A DNA stretch of 12,370 nucleotides from Bacteroidota bacterium (GTDB taxonomy: Bacteria; Bacteroidota; Bacteroidia; Bacteroidales; UBA10428). This document shows positions 1-6,351 of this stretch, piece after piece. The notes under the pieces are model-generated. The model was not told where the DNA came from. It did not search any database and was given only the letters and a program-made list of their open reading frames with translations. The stretch covers positions 1 to 12,370 of the forward strand of contig JAJUGM010000050.1 of assembly GCA_029268165.1 (NCBI GenBank). Direction: 5' to 3'. Both the position numbers and the translations under genes were made by a program. Each line of letters opens with the position of its first letter. Position 1 is the first letter of the stretch.

Positions 1-510
1 ATTTCACTCTTAACTTCAGAATCAATTTTTTTAAGAATTTCATTAAAGTATGTTTTATCGAATGATTTACTCATTCGAAAGGTAAAGTTATTTTCTCCAT
101 CAGGGGTTATACAATCAATTAGACCGGAATGATGAGAGATCAAGCACAAAGAAATAATCTGTGCAATTATTTGTTTTTTTATATCATTTTGATAGTTCTC
201 TTTGAAAAAATTCCATATATACTGGGCTCCAGCAGTTGAGTGGTCAATTTTACCTTTCATGTCATGAGCCTCAACATAATCATCTGCATCCTGCTCAATT
301 AATCCTGTAGCAGAATGTAGGTAGTTCTGAAAAGCTATGCTATACTTTCCAAGATCATGTAACAAACCTATTAATTCGCCTATTTTTTTTTAAGTTAATC
401 TTCGAGGCAAAAAATGCAGTAATTTCCGAAACATTTTTGAGATGTTCTTCTAGTGCCTGTTTTTCAATATGATTATTATCTGTTATCTTAATATGTGCTA
501 CTGCATGCAT
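1..510 (-). pseudogene. cas3: CRISPR-associated Cas3, HD nuclease part (partial, frameshifted)
   Basis: Cas3 is the helicase-nuclease that Cascade recruits to degrade target DNA in type I CRISPR systems. Reading the minus strand from the ATG at 510-508 gives MHAVAHIKITDNN..., with the family's early LEEHL motif (H23), but after 51 residues it hits TGA. The frame breaks in a run of nine A (plus-strand T 383-391). With eight A the frame stays open to the window edge and shows the whole HD core: LLHDLGKYS with FQNYL just after it (HD codons at 359-354), DHSTAGAQ (DH at 245-240) and SHHSGL (HH at 134-129). The Cas3 family is secure from these motifs; the spacing and wording look most like type I-C Cas3, which is an inference. 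About 169 residues would be visible; the helicase part lies outside the window. The frameshift may be a homopolymer sequencing error, phase variation or a true pseudogene. No good Shine-Dalgarno site precedes the ATG; 504 is an alternative in-frame ATG only if one GCA/CAT register is misjudged, so 510 is preferred. Confidence 0.8.
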
Positions 511-760
511 GTTCTAAGAATATATACATAATTTAACCATTATAAATTTGTTATTATAACCCTTCCATTATTTTTGCAACCCCCATCAGATGCTCTTTTA
601 AATTATGAAATTCTCCTGAATTATTTTTTGAATGTGCTATGTATTCCATATATAAAAAAACTTATCAATAACATATTGGACTTCATTAACCTATTAGCAT
701 ACCTTTCGAGGTACATTCTAACAAAGATTAAATATACAAAATTTATAATCCTATCCTTAA

Positions 761-790
761 AAAATTGTCAGTCAATTCACTGATAATTTT
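761..790. repeat. 12-bp inverted repeat (hairpin) upstream of era
   Basis: The arms are AAAATTGTCAGT (761-772) and ACTGATAATTTT (779-790), with the six-base loop CAATTC. The stem is complete in RNA if one G-U pair is allowed (767 with 784). It is followed by T-rich sequence in both directions, so it could be a weak bidirectional terminator. It also reaches the expected -33 position of the era promoter, so it could be an operator. Its GC content is low, which makes either role uncertain. Confidence 0.4.
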
Positions 791-819
791 CTCATTTCAC
801 AAAACAATTCCTACTTTTG
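787..819 (+). promoter_or_regulatory. Candidate Bacteroidetes-type promoter for the era operon
   Basis: TACTTTTG at 812-819 fits the Bacteroidetes -7 consensus TAnnTTTG. A degenerate TTTT (787-790) stands about 21 bp upstream, where TTTG is expected. The era ATG follows 23 bp after the -7 box, which fits a short leader. Confidence 0.45.
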
Positions 820-842
820 CCATGTTAAAATGGTAAATATCC

Positions 843-1718
843 ATGCCTCATAAATCAGGTTTTGTAAATATTATCGGCAATCCCAATGTTGGTAAGTCAA
901 CACTGATGAACCAGCTGGTGGGCGAACGGTTGTCTATTATCACGCCAAAGGTACAGACCACAAGACACAGAATTCTTGGTATTGTTTCAGGTGACGATTA
1001 TCAGGTGGTTTTTTCTGATACACCCGGGATTATAAAACCTGCTTACCGCCTGCATGATAATATGATGAAAACCATCAGCACTGCTCTGACTGACGCCGAT
1101 CTTATATTATACCTTACTGATGTTAAAGAAACCCCTCAGCTTGAGGCATCGGTAAAAAACAGGTTACAACACTTAAAAGTGCCGATAATTCTGGCAATAA
1201 ACAAAGTTGATACGGTTAAACAATCTGAAATAGAACTGATAATGAATAACTGGAGCAAGGTATTGCATGCTGAGAAAGTAATCCCCGTTTCGGCATTATA
1301 CAGGTACAATATTGACGAGTTGTTTAGTGATATCTTGCGGTTATTACCTGAAGGTCCCGCATATTATCCCAAAGACGCCCTCACCGACAGGCCTGAACGG
1401 TTTTTTGTGAGTGAAATTATCCGTGAGAAAATATTTCAGAATTACAGCCAGGAAATACCTTATTCCTGCCAGGTGGAAATAACGTCATTTACTGAAGAAG
1501 AAAAGCTGGATAAGATTTCGGCTGTAATTTATGTGATGCGCGAATCACAGAAAGGAATTATAATCGGGCATAAAGGAGAAGCCCTAAAAAAAACAGGAAC
1601 ACAGGCCAGGCTTGACATTGAAAAATTTCTTGGAAAAAAAGTTTTCCTGGAATTACAGGTTAAAGTAGCTGAAGACTGGAGAAATAATGAAAAATATCTG
1701 AAAAAGTTTGGATATTAG
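843..1718 (+). CDS. era: GTPase Era
   Basis: Era is an essential GTPase that binds the 3' end of 16S rRNA and helps mature the 30S ribosomal subunit, at the inner face of the membrane and in the cytoplasm. The 291 residues match the usual family length. Visible G motifs are G1 GNPNVGKST (12-20), G2 around QTTRHRI (38-44), G3 DTPG (59-62), G4 NKVD (120-123) and G5 SAL (150-152). The C-terminal KH RNA-binding domain carries GIIIGHKGEALKKTG (GxxG-type loop) near residue 240. The start at 843 places G1 at the normal distance and the opening MPHKSGFVNIIGNPN is typical of Bacteroidetes Era. It is the first gene of a plus-strand block with a Dabb-domain gene and der. Confidence 0.97.
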   Translation: MPHKSGFVNIIGNPNVGKSTLMNQLVGERLSIITPKVQTTRHRILGIVSGDDYQVVFSDTPGIIKPAYRLHDNMMKTISTALTDADLILYLTDVKETPQLEASVKNRLQHLKVPIILAINKVDTVKQSEIELIMNNWSKVLHAEKVIPVSALYRYNIDELFSDILRLLPEGPAYYPKDALTDRPERFFVSEIIREKIFQNYSQEIPYSCQVEITSFTEEEKLDKISAVIYVMRESQKGIIIGHKGEALKKTGTQARLDIEKFLGKKVFLELQVKVAEDWRNNEKYLKKFGY

Positions 1719-1814
1719 TAAAAAATGCAAGTTATTATTATTGGCTTAATTCAAAAGCAATACAATGCCCGGCACCCGTATCCTTATTTCCCGGATTTTA
1801 AATTAATTAATTTT

Positions 1815-2120
1815 ATGATCAGACATATAGTAATGTGGACAATAAAAGAAACTTCCCAGCCAAGAGAAAAACTGGAGCTGTTAGCAGAACTGAAATCGAG
1901 ATTGCTTCAGCTCAAGGATGAGATTCCAGAGATAAGAGATATGAAAGTTAATTTTAATGCTATCTCTGCGCCTGTGAAGAATTATGATATTGTGCTTGAA
2001 TGTGAGTTTTCCTCCTGGGCTCATTTAGAGACTTACCAGAAGCATCCGGCTCATGTGGCTGTTGCCGAGTATGTTAACAATATCAGGCAAAACAGGGCAG
2101 CTATTGATTATGAATATTAA
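1815..2120 (+). CDS. Dabb (stress-responsive alpha/beta barrel) domain protein
   Basis: A 101-residue protein of the Dabb family, small dimeric ferredoxin-like alpha/beta barrels of unclear general function; some relatives are stress-induced and others are enzymes. The opening MIRHIVMWTIKE is the family's hallmark first strand, followed by a long helix (EKLELLAELKSRLLQLKDE), a strand (MKVNFNAI), the central YDIVLECEFSSWAHLETYQKHPAH segment and the closing helix VAEYVNNI. The frame is open from an ATG at 1725, but those extra 30 residues do not resemble the family; the ATG at 1815 starts exactly at the conserved MIRHIV, so I chose it. No clear Shine-Dalgarno site is seen. It lies between era and der, with only five bases before der, so it is probably cotranscribed. 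A link to ribosome assembly cannot be claimed from position alone. Confidence 0.85.
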   Translation: MIRHIVMWTIKETSQPREKLELLAELKSRLLQLKDEIPEIRDMKVNFNAISAPVKNYDIVLECEFSSWAHLETYQKHPAHVAVAEYVNNIRQNRAAIDYEY

Positions 2121-2125
2121 CAGAT

Positions 2126-3430
2126 ATGAGTAATATAGTTGCAATAGTGGGCAGGCCCAATGTGGGAAAATCAACCTTTTTTAACCGCCTCACCGAAAGC
2201 CGTTCAGCCATAGTTGACGAGGTGGCCGGTGTAACACGTGACAGGCATTATGGCAAAGCGGTCTGGAACGGTATTGAATTTTCAGTTGTAGATACCGGTG
2301 GCTATGTCGAGGGGTCGGATGATGTTTTTGAAGAAGCCATACGCAAACAGGTACTGATTGCAATTGATGAATCAGATGTAATTGTTTTTATGGTTGACAA
2401 TACAACCGGCATAACAGGTATGGACCAGTCAATTGCCGATGTTTTGCGAAGGCGTACAAAGAAAATATTCCTTGTAGTCAATAAAGTGGATGAGCCTGCC
2501 ATGGCTTTTGAAGCTGATGTGTTTTATGCACTTGGCCTGGGCGATCCATATAAGATTTCATCAATTAATGGCAGTGGAACAGGCGATCTGCTTGATGATA
2601 TTGTACAATCATTCGAACGCAAACCTGAAAAGGAAGAAGCCGGGCTTCCCCGCATTGCCGTAGTAGGTCGTCCTAATGTGGGCAAATCGACATTGATTAA
2701 TACATTGCTGGGCGAAGAAAGATATATTGTTACTCCAATAGCAGGCACTACACGCGATTCGATTTATACACTCTATAATAAATTTAACCACAGATTTTAC
2801 CTGGTTGACACTGCCGGCATCCGCAAAAAAGGGAAGATTAAAGAAAATATCGAATTTTACTCAGTAATGCGGTCGATAAAGGCCATTGAATATTCAGATA
2901 TCTGCCTGCTTATGACCGATGCAACACAGGGCATCGAGGCCCAGGATATCAATATATTTTCACTAATACAAAGGAATAATAAAGGAATAGTAATTCTGGT
3001 AAACAAATGGGACCTGGTTGAAAAAGACCACCGAACGGCTCAGATCTTGGAAGCAGAAATAAAAAGGAAGATTGCGCCATTTACTGATGTTCCGATAGTG
3101 TTCATTTCTGCAATCAACCGGCAACGAATTCATAAGATCCTCGAAACTGCCATGACGGTTTATAACAACCGTATTAAGCGGATACCCACATCACAGCTCA
3201 ATGAGGTAATGCAGCAAGCCATTGAAGAATATCCTCCGCCGGCATTTAAGGGAAAGTTTATTAAAATAAAATATATTACCCAGCTGCCCACACATGCCCC
3301 TTCCTTTGCTTTTTACTGCAATTATCCACAGTATATCAGGGAGCCATATAAACGTTATCTCGAAAATAAACTGAGAGATTATTTTAATTTTACAGGCGTT
3401 CCGATACAAATATTCATCCGAAAGAAATAA
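2126..3430 (+). CDS. der: GTPase Der (EngA)
   Basis: Der is an essential GTPase with two tandem G domains that acts in late assembly of the 50S ribosomal subunit. The 434 residues are a normal family length. G domain 1 shows GRPNVGKST (9-17), DTGG (56-59) and NKVD (119-122). G domain 2 shows GRPNVGKST (181-189), DTAG (228-231) and NKWD (293-296). The acidic linker between them (around 165-173) is short. The C-terminal KH-like domain ends in NFTGVPIQIFIRKK, the usual closing signature. The start at 2126 places G1 at residue 9. It follows the Dabb gene by five bases and precedes a lipoprotein gene by 48 bases. Pairing with era on one strand supports a shared ribosome-assembly operon. Confidence 0.97.
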   Translation: MSNIVAIVGRPNVGKSTFFNRLTESRSAIVDEVAGVTRDRHYGKAVWNGIEFSVVDTGGYVEGSDDVFEEAIRKQVLIAIDESDVIVFMVDNTTGITGMDQSIADVLRRRTKKIFLVVNKVDEPAMAFEADVFYALGLGDPYKISSINGSGTGDLLDDIVQSFERKPEKEEAGLPRIAVVGRPNVGKSTLINTLLGEERYIVTPIAGTTRDSIYTLYNKFNHRFYLVDTAGIRKKGKIKENIEFYSVMRSIKAIEYSDICLLMTDATQGIEAQDINIFSLIQRNNKGIVILVNKWDLVEKDHRTAQILEAEIKRKIAPFTDVPIVFISAINRQRIHKILETAMTVYNNRIKRIPTSQLNEVMQQAIEEYPPPAFKGKFIKIKYITQLPTHAPSFAFYCNYPQYIREPYKRYLENKLRDYFNFTGVPIQIFIRKK

Positions 3431-3478
3431 TTTTGGACTGAAATTTGTGGCTTTTTAGTGGTCAAAATAAAGAGGCTT

Positions 3479-3976
3479 ATGATTAAACATGTCTTATTGC
3501 TGCTATTTTTATCAGGATTTTTTTTAACATCCTGCGAACCACCGGAAAAAGTCAGTATTATTCCTGAGATAACCTTTAAGAGTTTTACCCTTGAAGATTA
3601 TATCGATACGCTTGGTAATCCGGTTAAACTAGGCGTATTGAAATTTGATTTTATTGATGGCGATGCAGATATTGGCTCTTATGATGATACTGCTATTGCT
3701 GTTGAGAATAGATATAATTTATTTTTAATACCTTTTGAAAAGTTACCCGGCGGAATATATGACTCAGTAGAATCAGACCCGTTGAAATATATAATCAGGT
3801 ACGATGATAAGCTCAGCAGGTTTGGGCAAAACAAGACCATTAAAGGCGAAATAAAACTGGATATTCAGTATTATGTGATCCCGCCTTATGATACCATCTG
3901 TTATGAATTCTATATTATTGACAGGGCAAAACACAGAAGTAACGTTGAACGCACCTCGGATATAGGATTCCATTAG
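3479..3976 (+). CDS. Small Bacteroidetes lipoprotein of unknown function
   Basis: A 165-residue predicted lipoprotein. The signal peptide MIKHVLLLLFLSGFFLTSC has a lipobox LTSC with the lipidated Cys at residue 19, then EPPEK. The mature part is rich in beta-strand-like stretches and contains FDFIDGDADIG (about residues 57-67), an acidic Asp/Gly motif seen in many uncharacterised Bacteroidetes lipoproteins; calcium binding is possible but unproven. The frame is open from a GTG at 3458, but the ATG at 3479 is preceded by AAAGAGG, one of the few purine-rich Shine-Dalgarno-like sites here, and begins directly with the signal peptide. It follows der by 48 bases and is the last gene before a terminator. 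I do not recognise a specific function. The membrane leaflet it occupies cannot be decided. Confidence 0.75.
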   Translation: MIKHVLLLLFLSGFFLTSCEPPEKVSIIPEITFKSFTLEDYIDTLGNPVKLGVLKFDFIDGDADIGSYDDTAIAVENRYNLFLIPFEKLPGGIYDSVESDPLKYIIRYDDKLSRFGQNKTIKGEIKLDIQYYVIPPYDTICYEFYIIDRAKHRSNVERTSDIGFH

Positions 3977-4021
3977 TTTCAGAGCAAGAATACAAGGAGA
4001 TCAGGTAATAATTGCTCTATT

Positions 4022-4046
4022 CCAGAGTTAACTTTCTGGCTTTTTC
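4022..4046 (+). terminator. Rho-independent terminator after the era-der-lipoprotein block
   Basis: A short stem CCAGAG / TTTCTGG-type pairing (4022-4027 with 4034-4039, the inner pair being G-U) is followed by CTTTTTC. It lies 45 bases after the lipoprotein stop and before the convergent minus-strand gene. The stem is short, so the call is moderate. A wider AGAGCAA/TTGCTCT pair (3981-3987, 4012-4018) lies just before it. Confidence 0.5.
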
Positions 4047-4089
4047 AAATTTTCAATATCAGATTGATAAGATAAACAATATCCGGCCT

Positions 4090-6087
4090 TTATCTTGGAT
4101 TATAGTCCTCGCGTAATACCTTGAATTCGGTACGCCTGTTCAGGAAATTAGCTACTTCCTGCTGATCTTCATCAGGCAGGCTTTTGATAAATTCTTCGGT
4201 TAAGGCTTTTCCTAGCGGCAGGAACGGATAAGCTTCATTGTCTTTCTTGTCAACTACTTTGGGCATTGATTCCCCATATCCTTTTGCCACAAGTCTGTCG
4301 CGCGCAATACCTTTTTCAATCAGGTAGTTAACAACCGATTGTGCTCTTCTGTTTGACAGGTCGAGATTGTAAGCGTCATTAGCACGGTAGTCGGTATGAG
4401 AACCCAATTCAATAACAATATTCGGATTATCATTAAGTGTTTCAACCAGTTTATCGAGAGACACCATAGATTCAGGTCTCAGGTCAGCTTTATCGAGGTC
4501 AAAGAATATATTTTCAAGTTCAATGGGTATGTCAACTGCTGAAAGATAAATCTGCGTTCGGAATTCTGTGCTTTGGGACAATCCCTTGGTTGATTCACGT
4601 TCCTTGCCTTTCAGGAAACCCTTCTTTTCGGCAATAAATACATAATCCGTGCCCGGTTTGAGGGTAAAGCGGAAAATACCCTCTTTCGATGTTTTTGTTT
4701 CAACTGTGATTCCGTCGCTGCCGATTGATTTTACGGTTGCATCGGGTATAACTTCATCTGTTTTTTCATTTTTAACAGTTCCTGTAATGCTAAATTTCAA
4801 TGGTGGTAAAATAAATGAATAAATATCGTCATTTCCTTTTCCTTTGCGGTTTGAGCTAAAATAACCGCTTTCACGATCGTTTTCAAATACGATACCGAAA
4901 TCGTCAGCAGCTGAATTAATGGGGTATTTAAGGTTTTCAATTTCCCAGAGTCCTGATTCGTTTTTCTTGGCTTTAAAGATATCAAGCCCGCCCATACCAA
5001 TATGTCCGTTTGATGCAAAATATAAGGTGCCATCAGCATGGACAAATGGGAATAACTCATCACCCGCTGTATTAATTGGTTTACCCAGATTAACTGGTTC
5101 ACCCCACTTACTTTTAGAATCGGTTCGTGTAACCATCCATATATCTTTACTGTTCTTGCCTTCGGGTGTTTTTGTGCTTCCTTCCATGTCTGAAACAAAA
5201 TAGAGTGTTAAATCATCTTTTGAGATGGCAGGGTGTGCCACAACCATACTGTCAGTGCCAATTCCTGCTGATTCTTCTTTACTCCAGTTTTCACCGTCTC
5301 GTTCAACTTTATAAATTTCGCAACCCATTGCTTTTCTTTTACTGACGTTGCAGCGTGTAAAATACATGGCATTAAAATCGGCTGAAAGGCTCGGCGCACC
5401 CTCTTCTGCTTCGGTATTAACAGGCTCGCCCAAAGGTAAGGGAGTTGACCATTTTCCCTTTTTATCCATGACTGAGAAAAAGATATCGGAAAAAGACTGG
5501 CCTGTGCCACCATGCTCCTGATTACCTGTAGTTTCTTCACGGGAGGAGGTAAAATAAAGCTCCTGGTAGTCGGCGCGGGAATAGGCCGGACTGTAATCAT
5601 TGTTTTTTGAATTAATAAATTTCATTTCTTCAACCTGATAACCGGTAGGATTCTCAATCCATTTGATAGCCTGGTCGCACGAGATAATACCATCGGCTCC
5701 GCGGGGATCATCAGGAACAAGTTCCTTATATTTCATAAATTGAACGCGGGCAGCTTCATAGTTCTGGTTCATCTTCAAAGCATCGGCATAATATAGAACA
5801 GAAAGAGGATTTTCGTAGTCTTTGGCCACAACTTTTCCATACCAGAGCGCTGCCTGGCCCGGGTTACTGGTGAGTCTGTAACATTCAGCAATATAAAACG
5901 CAATATGCAGTTTTTCTTTTTTATCGGTAATTTGCTGATAGGCTCTTTTAAATTCGTCAATTGCAGCATAATATTCACCAGCATCAAATGTCTGATATGC
6001 TTTTATTGACCTCCGGTTCTGACCGGAAACAAAAGCGGGCAGATTTATGATAAATGCCGTTACAATCAGAATTTTTATTATTTTCAT
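4090..6087 (-). CDS. PorE-like OmpA-family protein (TPR, beta-propeller, CRD, OmpA_C)
   Basis: A 665-residue envelope protein. Residues 1-22 are a signal peptide ending near FVSGQ. Residues 28-125 look like TPR helices. Five PD40/WD40-like blades follow, marked by DYSPAYS..LYFTSSRE (164-183), EEGAPSLSADFNAMYFT (228-244), AHPAISKDDLTLYFVSD (284-300), DELFPFVHADGTLYFASNG (343-361) and DDFGIVFENDRESGYFSSN (395-413). A carboxypeptidase-regulatory-like fold spans about 432-512. The OmpA_C domain (522-660) keeps the peptidoglycan-binding D566 in SHTD and R581 in LSNRRA. This domain order equals that published for PorE (PG1058), a type IX secretion component of Porphyromonas gingivalis. Paralogues with the same order are common in the phylum, so the exact role is inferred and no symbol is given. 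No lipobox Cys is present, so it should be periplasmic rather than lipidated. Confidence 0.85.
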   Translation of the reverse strand: MKIIKILIVTAFIINLPAFVSGQNRRSIKAYQTFDAGEYYAAIDEFKRAYQQITDKKEKLHIAFYIAECYRLTSNPGQAALWYGKVVAKDYENPLSVLYYADALKMNQNYEAARVQFMKYKELVPDDPRGADGIISCDQAIKWIENPTGYQVEEMKFINSKNNDYSPAYSRADYQELYFTSSREETTGNQEHGGTGQSFSDIFFSVMDKKGKWSTPLPLGEPVNTEAEEGAPSLSADFNAMYFTRCNVSKRKAMGCEIYKVERDGENWSKEESAGIGTDSMVVAHPAISKDDLTLYFVSDMEGSTKTPEGKNSKDIWMVTRTDSKSKWGEPVNLGKPINTAGDELFPFVHADGTLYFASNGHIGMGGLDIFKAKKNESGLWEIENLKYPINSAADDFGIVFENDRESGYFSSNRKGKGNDDIYSFILPPLKFSITGTVKNEKTDEVIPDATVKSIGSDGITVETKTSKEGIFRFTLKPGTDYVFIAEKKGFLKGKERESTKGLSQSTEFRTQIYLSAVDIPIELENIFFDLDKADLRPESMVSLDKLVETLNDNPNIVIELGSHTDYRANDAYNLDLSNRRAQSVVNYLIEKGIARDRLVAKGYGESMPKVVDKKDNEAYPFLPLGKALTEEFIKSLPDEDQQEVANFLNRRTEFKVLREDYNPR

Positions 6088-6155
6088 TTATTCAGTAGTG
6101 TTTAATCGTAAACGGTTAATTTGTTAATCTTATTTTGTAAAGTTATATTAATTAC

Positions 6156-6163
6156 CAAATATA
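6156..6163 (-). promoter_or_regulatory. Candidate -7 promoter element for the PorE-like gene
   Basis: On the minus strand this reads TATATTTG, a full match to the Bacteroidetes TAnnTTTG -7 box, about 68 bases before the ATG. A degenerate TTG-containing element (GGTTGTG, around 6180-6186) lies upstream at roughly -33 distance. It stands between the upstream glutamine synthetase terminator and the gene, as expected of an independent promoter. Confidence 0.45.
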
Positions 6164-6218
6164 GTAAAAAGAAGATTTGCACAACCGGAATGATTTTTCA
6201 TTAATGGATTTTTACAAC

Positions 6219-6242
6219 AAAAACCGGCATAAGCCGGTTTTT
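6219..6242 (-). terminator. Rho-independent terminator of glutamine synthetase
   Basis: Perfect 10-bp arms AAAAACCGGC (6219-6228) and GCCGGTTTTT (6233-6242) enclose the loop ATAA. The GC-rich core with A and T flanks is a classic terminator that would work in both directions. It lies 110 bases after the glutamine synthetase stop and upstream of the PorE-like promoter, so it separates the two genes. Confidence 0.85.
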
Positions 6243-6351
6243 GGGAAGGAGATTAATCAACTCTTTATTCAGTGATTAACAATGTTACTTTACATAAATG
6301 ATATCAAAAAAACAGATTACGCAGGTTAAACCCGTTTTTAAACCTTTAGCA

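Larger units (their letters stand above)
511..842. other. AT-rich divergent intergenic region between cas3 and era
   Basis: This 332-base stretch separates the minus-strand cas3 from the plus-strand era operon. It is very AT-rich. I see no CRISPR repeat, tRNA or convincing gene. A 69-codon frame at 574-783 begins with TTG and encodes a low-complexity I/L/N/K-rich peptide, as expected of random AT-rich DNA. On the minus strand, TTGCAA (574-579) and TATAAT (553-558) lie 15 bp apart upstream of cas3; this is a weak sigma70-like candidate and not the usual Bacteroidetes form. The right end holds a hairpin (761-790) and the probable era promoter. Confidence 0.6.

Noticed and set aside
574..783. 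69-codon plus-strand frame upstream of era
   Set aside because: It starts with TTG, has no ribosome binding site, encodes a low-complexity I/L/N/K-rich peptide and overlaps the hairpin at 761-790.
511..842. Possible CRISPR array or leader beside cas3
   Set aside because: No regularly spaced direct repeat of 25-40 bases is present; the array, if any, lies outside the window.
1725..1814. 30-residue N-terminal extension of the Dabb protein
   Set aside because: It does not resemble the family, and the ATG at 1815 begins exactly at the conserved MIRHIVMW.
3458..3478. GTG start for the lipoprotein
   Set aside because: The ATG at 3479 has a purine-rich site upstream and begins at the signal peptide.
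4071..4094. GATAAA/TTTATC inverted repeat at the end of the PorE-like gene
   Set aside because: It has a short AT-only stem with a 12-base loop overlapping the stop codon and no T-tract, so it is not a convincing terminator.
4919..5600. Open frames on both strands inside the PorE-like gene
   Set aside because: They lie wholly within a coding region with clear domains and show no family features of their own.
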